Assembly: GCA_048594975.1 (NCBI GenBank)
Contig: JBMDXQ010000035.1
Location: 43,445 to 107,444, forward strand
Source of the DNA: JBMDXB01 sp048594975
GTDB taxonomy: Bacteria > Acidobacteriota > Vicinamibacteria > Vicinamibacterales > 2-12-FULL-66-21
Length of the DNA stretch: 64,000 nt
Reading direction: 5' to 3'
Numbering within the stretch: the stretch's first letter is position 1; each line of letters begins with the position of its first letter. A model generated the notes under the pieces. That model searched no databases and was not told the origin of the DNA. It saw only the letters and a list, made by a program, of their open reading frames with translations. The position numbers and the translations under genes were made by a program. This document shows, piece after piece, positions 1-8,327 of this stretch.

Positions 1-318
1 CTCCGTCTCGCCGCTGCGCCGCCGCGCGACGAGGCGGGCGACGACCTGTTCGACACGCTGGCGCGGGTGCCCTCGCCGTTGCGGTCGCAGGAGGACCTGC
101 TCGCCGAGGCGGAGCTGCACCGCAACGTCACCCGCCTGATCCGAAGCCTGCCGCGCAAGCTGCGCGACGCGCTGCTGCTGGCCGGATCCGGCGACTACAC
201 CTACGAGCAGATCGCGCGCATGCTGGGCACGCCGGTCGGCACGGTGAAGTGGCGCGTCGCGGAAGCGCGGCGCGTCCTGAAACGCAAGCTCTCCGCGCTC
301 GGGTATGCCGATGAGTGA
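1..318 (+). CDS. sigma-70 family RNA polymerase sigma factor, C-terminal part
   Basis: The reading frame is open from the first base of the window, so the gene starts upstream and only about 105 residues are seen. The part present looks like sigma region 4: LPRKLRDALLLAGSGDYTYE is followed by a helix-turn-helix containing IARMLGTPVGTVKWRVAEAR, which would contact the -35 promoter element. The family directs RNA polymerase to alternative promoters. The stop codon overlaps the start of the next gene, which encodes a membrane protein that could be its anti-sigma factor. Whether it is an ECF-type factor cannot be settled without region 2. Confidence 0.85.
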   Translation, partial: LRLAAAPPRDEAGDDLFDTLARVPSPLRSQEDLLAEAELHRNVTRLIRSLPRKLRDALLLAGSGDYTYEQIARMLGTPVGTVKWRVAEARRVLKRKLSALGYADE

Positions 319-901
319 GCAGCGCAGCCCGATCGACGACGCGATCGATCGCGCGGTCCGCGAGATCATGCGGCGCGAGGCGCCGGCAGGCCTGCGCGGG
401 CGCGTAGTTTCTCGCCTCGAGAGGCCCGGGCGCCGGCCCGCCACGTGGCCGCGGTTCGCAGCCGCGGCGGCGGCCGTTGCGGCGGCCGTGCTGGCGGTGT
501 TGACCATGCGACCGTCGCCGCAGGCGCCGCCGCCGCCACAGTCCGCCACCGCTACCCGTGTGATGCGCGACGCGCCGCTGGCAGCAGTCACGCCCCCGCC
601 GCCGCCGGGGCCAGTTTCTCCTCCAACACGTCGACCAGTGCCTGAGCTGCGCATGCCGGTGCGAACCGCGACATTTGGACCGCGCGACGGCCGTGTGGCC
701 GCCGCCAGCCTGGACGCCGCCACGGCCGCCCCGACGGTGCCGGCCCGTGCGACGGCCACCGAGAGTCAGTCGGCCGCATCTCCGCCGCCGATCGTCATCG
801 AGGCGCTGGTCCCTCCGGCGCCGATAGAGATCCCGCCGATCGTCGTCGCACCGATTCAGCTTACGCGGATCCAGCCGTCGCCCGCGACGCCGCCGCGGTG
901 A
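311..901 (+). CDS. single-pass membrane protein, possible anti-sigma factor
   Basis: About 196 residues. The start ATG at 311 overlaps the stop of the sigma factor gene, so the two are probably translationally coupled; an in-frame ATG at 305 is the alternative. The N-terminal 50 residues are charged and helical, and one Ala/Val-rich membrane segment follows at about residues 52-68. The rest is a Pro/Ala-rich, low-complexity region likely to lie outside the cytoplasm. This topology (cytoplasmic head, one membrane pass, disordered outer tail), together with the position behind a sigma gene, suggests an anti-sigma factor. No HxxxCxxC zinc motif is present, and no family was recognised, so the role is inferred from context. 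Confidence 0.6.
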   Translation: MSEQRSPIDDAIDRAVREIMRREAPAGLRGRVVSRLERPGRRPATWPRFAAAAAAVAAAVLAVLTMRPSPQAPPPPQSATATRVMRDAPLAAVTPPPPPGPVSPPTRRPVPELRMPVRTATFGPRDGRVAAASLDAATAAPTVPARATATESQSAASPPPIVIEALVPPAPIEIPPIVVAPIQLTRIQPSPATPPR

Positions 902-918
902 TCTCGTGCAGGAGGACC

Positions 919-1431
919 ATGTTCATCAGGCCGATTGCCATCCTGTTGCTCGTGCTCGCATCCGCGGGAACGGCCCTGGCGCAGACGGAGCCGCCGCCGA
1001 AGAAGCCGGCCCCGGAGCAGCCAGCGCCACTCCTGCCGCCCGAGCCGCGCCGGCAGCCGATCAACGTCCGGGTCGAACTGGCGATCAGCGACCAGACCGG
1101 GACCGGCGAACCGCTGAAGAAGACGGTCACGATGCTGGCCGCCGACGGCGTGCGCTCGAGCGTGCGCAACGAGGTCCCCGGTCGTGGGTTCATCAACGTC
1201 GACGCGATGCCGCACGTCGCCCAGTCCGGCGGCATCCGGCTCGCGATCGGGCTGGAATACATGCCGAGCGTGGCGTCGCAAAGCGCCGAACCCGGCCGGA
1301 CGTTGTCCCGTCTGAACGAGCAGGTGACGGTCTATCTCGAATCCGGCAAGCCCCTGATGATCTCGCAGGCCGCCGATCCCACCTCGGACCGCAAGGTGAC
1401 GGCGCAGGTCACCGCGACGGTGGTGAAATGA
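919..1431 (+). CDS. secreted protein of unknown function
   Basis: About 170 residues. ATG 919 is preferred over the in-frame GTG at 898 because GGAGG lies four bases before it and the translation then begins with a clean signal peptide (MFIRPIAILLLVLASAG, cleavage after ALAQ near residue 22). A Pro/Lys-rich linker follows. The mature part, from about residue 50, reads as an alternating beta-strand domain containing INVRVELAISDQ and RLAIGLEYMPSV. It has no cysteines and no recognisable catalytic motif. It follows the sigma/membrane protein pair closely and may belong to the same unit. No function is assigned. Confidence 0.7.
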   Translation: MFIRPIAILLLVLASAGTALAQTEPPPKKPAPEQPAPLLPPEPRRQPINVRVELAISDQTGTGEPLKKTVTMLAADGVRSSVRNEVPGRGFINVDAMPHVAQSGGIRLAIGLEYMPSVASQSAEPGRTLSRLNEQVTVYLESGKPLMISQAADPTSDRKVTAQVTATVVK

Positions 1432-1539
1432 AGAATGGAAGATGAGAAGAAGACCTGGTTGAGCCCTTCTGCAGCGGGATTGTGGATGCCTCCCGATTCC
1501 ACCCGGCAGGCCCGCGATGGTTCTCGTTCCATCTGCCAT
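1432..1539. repeat. short gap with phrase-like purine/pyrimidine repeats
   Basis: The gap between two convergent genes holds AGAATGGAAGATGAGAAGAAG near its left end and the pyrimidine-rich CCATCTGCCATTTACC near 1530-1547, the latter running into the end of the glycerate kinase gene. These resemble the degenerate word-like repeats seen in other gaps of this window, but the match is loose. Confidence 0.3.
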
Positions 1540-2859
1540 TTACCAGTCACTATTCACGGCCACGTGTAGGTCCCCCACGTTCGTCCCAGTTGGACCCCAC
1601 ACGATCAGATCGTCCAGTTTCTGAAAGAACGGATACGTATCGTTCCGGGCGAGCGCATCGTCTGCGTCGAGCCCCGCGCCGGCTGCACGGGCGAGCGTTT
1701 CCGGATCGACCACCGCACCGGCCGCGCGGGTGGGTCCGTCGATGCCGTCGGTGCCGGCGCTGGCCGCGACGACCGCGCCCCGCGGGCCGGTGCCTGGCGC
1801 GCCCAGCACCCTCGCCATCGCCAGCGCGAATTCCAGGTTGCGTCCGCCACGGCCGTGACCGCGAACGGTGACGGTGGTCTCGCCCGAGGCGATGACGCAG
1901 GCCGGGCGGCGGCCCGTCATCAGCGCCATCGCTGCGTGCGCGAAGCGCTCCCCGGCAATCCGTGCCTCGCCGGACGTCGCCTCGCGGACGACGTGCACGT
2001 CGTAGCCGATCTCCCTGGCCGCCCCTGCCGCACCCTCCATGGCCGTCGTCCGGTTGCCGATGAGCCGCCAGGTCGACCGCGACAGCCACGGATCGCCGGG
2101 CTTCGGCGTCTCTTCGATCTCTCCGCGCGCGCCGCGCTGCAGTCGAACGTGCACCGCGGCGGGAACGTCCGCCGCGCCGGCCGCGCGAGCCCGTTCGACG
2201 ATGGCAAGGGCCTGCGCGTAGGTCGTGGGATCGGCGACGGTGGGCCCCGATCCGATGACGGAGGGATCGTCCGGCACCGGGCCGTGCACGTCGGAGATCG
2301 CCAGTGTCACTGAGAGCCCGGCGGACGCGGCGAGCCGACCGCCCTTGATCGCCGAGAGGTGCTTGCGGACGCAGTTCATCTCGTCGATCGAGCAGCCGGC
2401 GCGGAGCAGGGCGCTCGTAGTGCGCACCTTGTCCGCGACCGTGACGCCGGCGGCAGGCACGGCCAGCATCGCGGAAGCGCCCCCCGACAGGAGCACGACG
2501 AGCGTCTCCGCAGGGTCGCGCGCCGCCAGCGCGAGCGTGCGCCGGCCGGCGCGCTCGCTCTGTTCGTCAGGGAATGGGTGCCCGCACGCGTATTCCTCGA
2601 GCGCTTCCGGCAGCCCTCCCGTCGGTCCGGCAGGACCGGCGACGATCCCTGCCGCGATCGTCGTCGGCGCGTGCGCCACGAACGCGCCTGCCATCCGCCG
2701 CGCCGCCTTGCCGGCGGCAATCACGATGAGACTGCGGGCGGTCGGATCGAGCGGATTCGAGGCGAGGGATGCGGCGACGAGAGGCACCGGATCGGCGGCG
2801 TCCACCGCAGCCCGGAGGATGCGGCGCACGTCGTCACGCAGCCCGGAGATCGAGGTCAG
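1540..2859 (-). CDS. gck: glycerate 2-kinase, MOFRL family
   Basis: ATP-dependent phosphorylation of D-glycerate to 2-phosphoglycerate, a route from glyoxylate, serine or hydroxypyruvate into glycolysis. Hallmarks of the GckA/TtuD type are in order: AAGKAARRM in the N-terminal domain, VVLLSGGASAM, VRKHLSAIKGGRLA, ISDVHGPVPDDPSVIGSGP, the C-terminal MOFRL stretch SGETTVTVRGHGRGGRNLE, ASAGTDGIDGPT, and the end motif GPTGTNVGDL. The open frame runs up to 3051, but similarity to the family begins only near LTSISGLRDD. The likely start is a CTG at 2859 overlapping the stop of the preceding gene, or the GTG at 2829. That gives about 430-440 residues, normal for the family. Cytoplasmic. Confidence 0.88.
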   Translation of the reverse strand: MTSISGLRDDVRRILRAAVDAADPVPLVAASLASNPLDPTARSLIVIAAGKAARRMAGAFVAHAPTTIAAGIVAGPAGPTGGLPEALEEYACGHPFPDEQSERAGRRTLALAARDPAETLVVLLSGGASAMLAVPAAGVTVADKVRTTSALLRAGCSIDEMNCVRKHLSAIKGGRLAASAGLSVTLAISDVHGPVPDDPSVIGSGPTVADPTTYAQALAIVERARAAGAADVPAAVHVRLQRGARGEIEETPKPGDPWLSRSTWRLIGNRTTAMEGAAGAAREIGYDVHVVREATSGEARIAGERFAHAAMALMTGRRPACVIASGETTVTVRGHGRGGRNLEFALAMARVLGAPGTGPRGAVVAASAGTDGIDGPTRAAGAVVDPETLARAAGAGLDADDALARNDTYPFFQKLDDLIVWGPTGTNVGDLHVAVNSDW

Positions 2860-3143
2860 TGAAGCTTGGCGGGGTCGGACCAGCCGGAGAGCCCGGTCAC
2901 GGCGTTGAACTTCCGGAGCAGCTGCGAGATCAGCTCCTCGCCATCGTCTTTTGCACAGATGCGATCGAGCTCGCGGATCACCCGCAGCAGCGCGCGATCG
3001 GCGTTGGTAATCGCCCCTTCGGAGAAGTACTCGCGCTGCCGCGCGAGGCATTCACGGTGACGGAGGAACTCCTGGCGGTAGAAGTCGGCGGGGCCGCGTG
3101 CAGGAGGATCGGCCGCCCCGCTCACCCGTGCAACGCGTGTCAT
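2856..3143 (-). CDS. small protein of unknown function
   Basis: About 95 residues. The open frame extends to 3164, but ATG 3143 has GAGGAG seven bases upstream and is the better start. The protein is hydrophilic and probably helical, with FYRQEFLRHRECLARQREYF and a C-terminal half containing DRICAKDDGEELISQLLRKF. There is no signal peptide, membrane segment or metal motif. Its stop codon overlaps the presumed start of the glycerate kinase gene, so the two may be co-transcribed and coupled. No family was recognised. Confidence 0.55.
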   Translation of the reverse strand: MTRVARVSGAADPPARGPADFYRQEFLRHRECLARQREYFSEGAITNADRALLRVIRELDRICAKDDGEELISQLLRKFNAVTGLSGWSDPAKLH

Positions 3144-3218
3144 GCGACTCCTCGCGTCGGGCATGTTTAACCGAATGAATCGAGTCTAAACGGCCCCGCA
3201 ACCCGGTGTCAACCGTGC

Positions 3219-4109
3219 CTACCGCACCGTACGCGCGACGACGAAACCGCCGATGCAGCCGAGGAGCATGCCACCGACGACGAGGAGCAGGACCAGCTCA
3301 GTCGGCAGGAACGTCAGCGGCCCGAACCCGAGAGCGTCCGCGGCGGCCGTCCCGAATCGGGCCCGCCCGGCGGCGAACAGCGCCCACAACAGGGCAACCG
3401 CGAGCACCGCACCGGCGCCGCCCTGCAGAATGCCCTCGACGACAAATGGGCCGCGGACGTAGGCGAGCGGCGCGCCGACCAACTGCATGATCTCGATCTC
3501 CTCCCGCCGCGCCGCCGCGGCGAGCCGCACCACGTTGGAGACGGTGAGCGCCGAAGCCATGGCCAGCATCGCGATCACGACGAGCCCGAGGCCACGAGTG
3601 AAGCGGATGGCGAGGTTCAGGCGGACCAGCCAGCGGCGGTCGTAGCGCACGTCCGCGACCCCCGCCATGCCGCCGAGCGTCGAGGCCAGAGCATCGACCG
3701 CGGCGCCCGCTTCGCGGACCGACGGGACGAGCCGCACGTCGTAGGACGCGGGCAGCGGGTTGCGTTCGAGATACGACGTGATGCCTGCGAGGTCGGGGAA
3801 GTCCGCGCGGAAGCGCGCGAGCGCCTGATCCCTGGAGACGTATTCGCGGCTGGCCGCGAGCCCGCTCTGCGCGATCACCTGCTCAACCGCCTTCACCTGG
3901 TCGGCCGTGGCCTCGTCCCGGAAGTAGACGGTGAGCTCGGCCGACTCGGCCCAGCGGCCGGTCAGCCGCTGCAGGTTGCCGTTCGCGATCAGGAAGAACC
4001 CGAGGACGAAGAGCCCGGCCGTGATGGTCAGCACCGAGATGAGCGCCGCGCGCCACCGCCGCCACAGGCTGGCCGCTGCCTCGCTGAAGAAGTACTTGAG
4101 CGCGTGCAT
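3219..4109 (-). CDS. ftsX: cell division permease FtsX
   Basis: 296 residues, the usual FtsX length. With FtsE it forms an ABC-type complex at the division septum that controls peptidoglycan hydrolases instead of moving a substrate. A cytoplasmic N-terminus leads to a first membrane segment at about residues 22-42. A periplasmic domain of roughly 120 residues contains LTVYFRDEATADQVKAVEQ. Three further membrane segments follow in the C-terminal half, with the family stretch RREEIEIMQLVGAP between them. Its ATG lies directly next to the stop of ftsE with no spacer, so the pair is one operon in the conserved order ftsE-ftsX. Confidence 0.92.
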   Translation of the reverse strand: MHALKYFFSEAAASLWRRWRAALISVLTITAGLFVLGFFLIANGNLQRLTGRWAESAELTVYFRDEATADQVKAVEQVIAQSGLAASREYVSRDQALARFRADFPDLAGITSYLERNPLPASYDVRLVPSVREAGAAVDALASTLGGMAGVADVRYDRRWLVRLNLAIRFTRGLGLVVIAMLAMASALTVSNVVRLAAAARREEIEIMQLVGAPLAYVRGPFVVEGILQGGAGAVLAVALLWALFAAGRARFGTAAADALGFGPLTFLPTELVLLLVVGGMLLGCIGGFVVARTVR

Positions 4110-4769
4110 CTAGTCGACCTCGACGATGTGACCGTGATCCAGCGTCAGCGCGCGGCGGCCGACGCGCCGAATCAGCTCGCGATCGTGGGTGGCGACGAGC
4201 ACGGTCGTCCCGCGGGCGTTGATTTCGCGGAACAGGTTCATGATCTCGAGCGACAGGTCGGGATCGAGGTTCCCGGTCGGCTCGTCGGCCAGGATGATGG
4301 CGGGGTCGTTCACCAGCGCGCGCGCCGTCGCGATCCGCTGCTGCTCGCCCCCGGACAGCTCCAGCGGAAAGGCGTTCATCCGGTGCTGCAGCCCGACCCA
4401 CTTGAGGACCTGGAAGGTGCGGCGCTGCTGCTGCGAGGCGGTCATGCCGAGCACGCGCGGCACGAAGGCGACGTTCTCCAGCACGGTCTTGGTGGGAAGC
4501 AGCTTGAAATCCTGGAAGACGAAGCCGAGCGAGCGGCGGTAGGTCTGCACCTGCCGGCGGGTCAGCGTCGCGAGGTTGCGCCCGCCGACGATCAGCTCCC
4601 CCTGCGTGGGCACCTCCTGCCGCAACAGCAAGCGCAGTAGGGTGGACTTCCCCGCCCCGCTCGGGCCGGTCAGGAAGACGAAGTCCCCCTTGTCCACGCG
4701 CAACGAGAGATCCCGTAGCGCGTAGATGCCGCGACTGTAGACCATGGACACGTTACGAGCTTCTATCAT
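4110..4769 (-). CDS. ftsE: cell division ATP-binding protein FtsE
   Basis: 219 residues, typical FtsE size. It is the nucleotide-binding subunit of the FtsEX complex. Visible motifs are Walker A GPSGAGKSTLL (about residue 36), the Q-loop VFQDFKLLPTKTV, the signature LSGGEQQRIATARALV, Walker B AIILADEPTGNLD and the H-loop VATHDREL. The start MIEARNVSMVYSRGIYALRD matches the FtsE N-terminus. It stands first in the ftsE-ftsX pair; the gap before it carries a GC-rich direct repeat. Confidence 0.93.
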   Translation of the reverse strand: MIEARNVSMVYSRGIYALRDLSLRVDKGDFVFLTGPSGAGKSTLLRLLLRQEVPTQGELIVGGRNLATLTRRQVQTYRRSLGFVFQDFKLLPTKTVLENVAFVPRVLGMTASQQQRRTFQVLKWVGLQHRMNAFPLELSGGEQQRIATARALVNDPAIILADEPTGNLDPDLSLEIMNLFREINARGTTVLVATHDRELIRRVGRRALTLDHGHIVEVD

Positions 4770-4776
4770 TTGAATG

Positions 4777-4850
4777 GCGGGGCCCCCTGCACCCCGCCAA
4801 GCTCGTCGCTCGCGGGGACCCCTGCGCCCCGCTGCTCGCGTTCGGTAAAT
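4777..4850. repeat. GC-rich direct repeat between ftsE and gatB
   Basis: Two imperfect copies of a unit reading CGGGG-(C/A)CCCCTGC-(A/G)CCCCGC, each followed by GCTCGTCGCTCGC or GCTGCTCGCG, occupy most of the gap between the start of ftsE and the end of gatB. The units contain internal dyads (GGGG/CCCC) and could form stem-loops. No promoter was recognised here. Confidence 0.45.
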
Positions 4851-4890
4851 GGCGTTGCCGCCGCAGGCTCGAGTACGACCGCGCCTTCGA

Positions 4891-6336
4891 CTACTCGACC
4901 CCGACGACGCGCTTGATCAGGCGGTTCACCAGCTCCGGGTTGGCCTGGCCGCGTGTCGCCTTCATCACCTGGCCGACGAGGAAGCCGAGCGTCTGCTGCT
5001 TGCCCGCGCGGAACTGCGCGACCGCCGTCTCGTTGGCGGTGAGCACCTGGCGCACCGTGCGCTCGAGCGCCCCCTCGTCGTCGATGCGCGCCAGGCCCTC
5101 CGCCTCCACGATCTCGGCGGCGGCGCGGCCGGTCGCGCACATCTTCTCGAACACGTCCTTGGCGATCGGTCCGGTGATCGTGCCCGAGTCCACCAGCTTG
5201 ATCAAGCCGGCGAGCGCGGCGGGCGCCAGCGGCGCGCGCTCGATGCCGGCGCCGAGCTCGTTCATCTTGCGCGCCAGCTCCCCCATGATCCAGTTGCTCG
5301 CGCCCTTCGGGTTGCCGGCCGCCGCGGCGGTCTGCTCGAAGTAATCGGCCATCGCCGGCGAGGTGGTGAGCAGCGCGGCGTCGTACTCGGGCAGCCCGTA
5401 CTGCGCCACGAACCGGCGGCGGCGCGCGTCCGGCAACTCCGGCAGCGATCGCCGGAGGTCCTCCACCCACTCGCGGCGGATGATCAGCGGCGGCAGGTCG
5501 GGCTCGGGGAAGTAGCGGTAGTCGTGTGCCTCCTCCTTGCTGCGCATCGACACCGTCCGCCCCGCCGACGCGTCCCAGAGGCGCGTCTCCTGGACCACGC
5601 GGCGCCCGGCCGACAGCTCGTCGATCTGTCGGCCGATCTCGTGCTCGATCGCGCGCTGCACGTACCGGAACGAGTTGAGGTTCTTGACCTCGGTCTTGAC
5701 GCCGAGCTCGGTCGATCCGGCCCGCCGCACCGATACGTTCGCGTCGCAGCGCAGGCTGCCCTCCTCCATGTTGCCGTCGTTGACGCCAATCGCCACGAGG
5801 ATCGCGCGCAGCCGGCTGAAGAACTCGCCGGCATCCGCCGCCGACCGCAGGTCGGGACGGGTCACGATCTCGATGAGGGGAACGCCGCTGCGGTTGAAAT
5901 CGACGTAGGTGAAGCGATCGGAATCCGGGAAGCCCTCGTGCAGGGACTTGCCGGCATCTTCCTCCAGGTGGACGCGGATGATCCCTACGCGGCGCGCGCC
6001 GCCGGCGCTCTCGTACTCGACGCTCCCGTCGGTCGCCAGCGGCAGCTCGTATTGCGAGATCTGGTAGCCCTTGGGCAGGTCCGGGTAGAAGTAGTTCTTC
6101 CGCGCGAAGATCGACGCGGGCTGGATCGTGCAGCCGAGCGCGAGCCCCGCTTTCACTGCGTATTCGACGGCGCCGCGGTTGAGCACGGGCAGCGCGCCCG
6201 GCAGCCCGAGGCAGACCGGGCAGACGTGCGTGTTCGGCGGGGCGCCGAAACGAGTGCTGCAACCGCAGAAGATCTTGGTGGCGGTCAGGAGCTGCGCGTG
6301 GATCTCGAGGCCTATGACAGGTGCGAATTCGGTCAA
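4891..6336 (-). CDS. gatB: Asp-tRNA(Asn)/Glu-tRNA(Gln) amidotransferase subunit B
   Basis: About 481 residues. GatB is the kinase and tRNA-binding subunit of GatCAB, which converts Glu-tRNA(Gln) or Asp-tRNA(Asn) to the amide. Visible are the N-terminal VIGLEIHAQL, the zinc-type cysteines CGCSTRFG and VCPVCLGLPGALP, the core stretches KNYFYPDLPKGYQISQYE and VDFNRSGVPLIEIVT, KNLNSFRYVQRAIEHE, and the C-terminal YqeY-like helical domain ending in NPELVNRLIKRVVG. No ATG or GTG is available. The only in-frame candidates are TTG 6336 and TTG 6357, both inside the inverted-repeat element at 6332-6557, and neither has a clear ribosome binding site. TTG 6336 best fits the family. gatA and gatC are not adjacent. 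Confidence 0.93.
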   Translation of the reverse strand: MTEFAPVIGLEIHAQLLTATKIFCGCSTRFGAPPNTHVCPVCLGLPGALPVLNRGAVEYAVKAGLALGCTIQPASIFARKNYFYPDLPKGYQISQYELPLATDGSVEYESAGGARRVGIIRVHLEEDAGKSLHEGFPDSDRFTYVDFNRSGVPLIEIVTRPDLRSAADAGEFFSRLRAILVAIGVNDGNMEEGSLRCDANVSVRRAGSTELGVKTEVKNLNSFRYVQRAIEHEIGRQIDELSAGRRVVQETRLWDASAGRTVSMRSKEEAHDYRYFPEPDLPPLIIRREWVEDLRRSLPELPDARRRRFVAQYGLPEYDAALLTTSPAMADYFEQTAAAAGNPKGASNWIMGELARKMNELGAGIERAPLAPAALAGLIKLVDSGTITGPIAKDVFEKMCATGRAAAEIVEAEGLARIDDEGALERTVRQVLTANETAVAQFRAGKQQTLGFLVGQVMKATRGQANPELVNRLIKRVVGVE

Positions 6337-6557
6337 TGCTGAATGCCGAATTCCCAATGCCGAACCCGGGACCGGCGGATCTTAGTGCAAATTGCCGGAC
6401 ACCACCGAGTATTCAGCATTCGCCCGCTCAGCATACCGGCATCCGGATTGATCGTCGACACTTATACCAATCGGCAATCGGCAACCGACGCCCGCATTCG
6501 GCAGTCGGCATTCAGCATTCGGCATTCGACATTCGGCATTCGGCATTCGGCATTGAC
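6332..6557. repeat. MITE-like element with GTCAATGC terminal inverted repeats
   Basis: The ends form a 20-bp inverted repeat with one mismatch: GTCAATGCTGAATGCCGAAT at 6332-6351 and the complement of GTCAATGCCGAATGCCGAAT at 6538-6557. The inside is mostly degenerate GCATTCGG/GCATTCAG words plus unrelated sequence, with no coding gene. The same ends occur at 31140-31233. The left end supplies the start of gatB and the right end stops about ten bases from the end of pckA. Confidence 0.75.
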
Positions 6558-6566
6558 AAGAAACCC

Positions 6567-8195
6567 TCAGAGATGCGGATGCGGGCCGGCGGCGGCAATG
6601 TCCGGCGCTGCCTCCGCCTCGAAGCTCCGGAAGTTCTCGACGAACATCCGGGCCAGGCGGTTGGCCTGCGCGTCGTAGTCGGACGGATGCGGCCACGTGG
6701 TCCTCGGGTTGAGGAGCTCGGAGGGCACGCCCGGGCACCCCCGCGGGACGCTCAGGTTGAACGTGCGGTCCTGCACGTAGGCCACGCGGTCCAGGGCACC
6801 GGCGAGCGCGGCGCGGATCATCGCGCGCGTGTACGCGATCTTCATACGCGAACCGACGCCGTAGGGTCCGCCCGTCCAGCCGGTGTTCACCAGCCAGACC
6901 CGGGATTCGTGGCGCGCGATCCGATCGCCGAGGAAGCGCGCGTACACCGTCGGGTGCAGCACCATGAAAGGCGCGCCGAAACAGGTGCTGAACGTCGCCT
7001 TCGGCTCGGTCACGCCCTTCTCCGTGCCCGCCACCTTTGCCGTGTAGCCGGAGAGGACGTGGTACATCGCCGCCGCCGGCGTGAGCCGCGCCAGCGGCGG
7101 CAGCACGCCGAACGCGTCGGCGGTCAGCATCACGATGTTGCGCGGATGGCCGCCGAGGCCGGATCGCACCGCGTCCGCGATGAACGTCAGCGGGTAGGCG
7201 CCGCGCGTGTTCTCCGTGAGCGAGGCATCGTCCAGGTCGATCTCGCGCGTCGCCGTGTCCATCCGCACGTTCTCGAGCACCGTCCCGAAGCGCCGCGTCG
7301 CCGCGTGGATCTGCGGCTCGGCCGCTGCCGACAGGCGGATCATCTTGGCGTAGCACCCGCCCTCGATGTTGAACACGCCGTCCTCGCTCCACCCGTGCTC
7401 GTCGTCCCCGATCAGGCGGCGCTCCGGATCGCTTGACAGGGTGGTCTTGCCGGTACCCGAGAGCCCGAAGAAGAGCGCGACGTCTCCGGCCGCCCCGACG
7501 TTGGCCGAGCAGTGCATCGACAGGACGTTGCGCTGCGGCAGCAGGTAGTTCATCACCGTGAAGATCGACTTCTTGATCTCGCCGGCATAGCTCGTGCCAC
7601 CGATCAGCACGAGGCGGCTGGCGAAGTTCACCACGATGAACACGTCGGAGTGCGTGCCGTGCAGCGCCGGGTCGGCGTGGACCCCGGGCATGTCGATGAC
7701 GGTGAACTCCGGATCGTGCGCCGGGCCGCCGCCCCCGGCCCCGGGGTCGATGAACATGTGCCGGGCGAACAGGCTGTGCCAGGCGTGCTCCGTGATCACG
7801 CGTACGGCGAGCCGGTAGCGCGAGTCCGCGCCGGCATAGCAGTCCTGGACGAACAACTCCTTGCCCTCGACGTAGCTGAGGATGCGGTGGTGCAGGAGCT
7901 CGAAGCGGTGCGGGTCGAGCGGGCGGTTCACCTTGCCCCACCAGACCCTGTCCTGGCTCGAAGGCTCGCGGACGATGAACTTGTCGTTCGGGGAACGGCC
8001 GGTGTGCTGCCCGGTCCGGCATACCAGCGGACCCTGCGCCGACATGCTGCCCTCGCGGCGGCGGACGGCCTCCTCGTACAGGGCGGGAACGCTCAGATTC
8101 CAGTACACGCGCGGCACGTTGGTGATGCCGTGCCGCTCGAGGCCCGTCACCTGATCGTGCGGCTGTGCCATCCCTCCCCCGCCCCAGTCGCCCAT
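6567..8195 (-). CDS. pckA: phosphoenolpyruvate carboxykinase (ATP)
   Basis: 542 residues, standard for the ATP-dependent enzyme, which converts oxaloacetate and ATP to phosphoenolpyruvate, CO2 and ADP at the entry to gluconeogenesis. Motifs present: VCRTGQHTGRSPNDKFIVRE, the P-loop FGLSGTGKTTLSSDPER, the metal/kinase-2 stretch DDEHGWSEDGVFNIEGGCY, and GAPFMVLHPTVYA. Cytoplasmic. The ATG at 8195 is used; an in-frame ATG at 8171 follows GGGGGAGG almost directly, so it is an alternative with poor spacing. A good sigma-70-type promoter lies 30-60 bases upstream. A single-gene unit is likely, since the neighbours are unrelated. Confidence 0.95.
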   Translation of the reverse strand: MGDWGGGGMAQPHDQVTGLERHGITNVPRVYWNLSVPALYEEAVRRREGSMSAQGPLVCRTGQHTGRSPNDKFIVREPSSQDRVWWGKVNRPLDPHRFELLHHRILSYVEGKELFVQDCYAGADSRYRLAVRVITEHAWHSLFARHMFIDPGAGGGGPAHDPEFTVIDMPGVHADPALHGTHSDVFIVVNFASRLVLIGGTSYAGEIKKSIFTVMNYLLPQRNVLSMHCSANVGAAGDVALFFGLSGTGKTTLSSDPERRLIGDDEHGWSEDGVFNIEGGCYAKMIRLSAAAEPQIHAATRRFGTVLENVRMDTATREIDLDDASLTENTRGAYPLTFIADAVRSGLGGHPRNIVMLTADAFGVLPPLARLTPAAAMYHVLSGYTAKVAGTEKGVTEPKATFSTCFGAPFMVLHPTVYARFLGDRIARHESRVWLVNTGWTGGPYGVGSRMKIAYTRAMIRAALAGALDRVAYVQDRTFNLSVPRGCPGVPSELLNPRTTWPHPSDYDAQANRLARMFVENFRSFEAEAAPDIAAAGPHPHL

Positions 8196-8226
8196 TACCG
8201 AAACTTATCGTTATCCAAAGCGTTCG

Positions 8227-8256
8227 ATCGTACAGAGAGGCGCACCGGCAAGTCAA
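8227..8256 (-). promoter_or_regulatory. sigma-70-type promoter of pckA
   Basis: On the minus strand TTGACT (8256-8251) is separated by 18 bases from TACGAT (8232-8227). Transcription would start near 8220, about 25 bases before the pckA ATG at 8195. Five of six -35 bases and four of six -10 bases match the consensus. Confidence 0.55.
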
Positions 8257-8327
8257 CGACGCGACGGGCATGATCGGCGCGAGGTGAGCACTGATCCGGC
8301 TCCAGCGCAGCAGGCGGCAGGCCGGTG

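Noticed and set aside
6332..6557. CRISPR array
   Set aside because: The repeated words are only 6-8 bases, vary from copy to copy and have no regular spacers; no cas gene is present.
8251..8256. Horizontal transfer boundary near pckA
   Set aside because: No change in base composition, tRNA, integrase or direct repeat supports it; the TTGACT is simply a promoter hexamer.
7512..8273. 253-codon plus-strand frame opposite pckA
   Set aside because: pckA is complete and unmistakable on the other strand.
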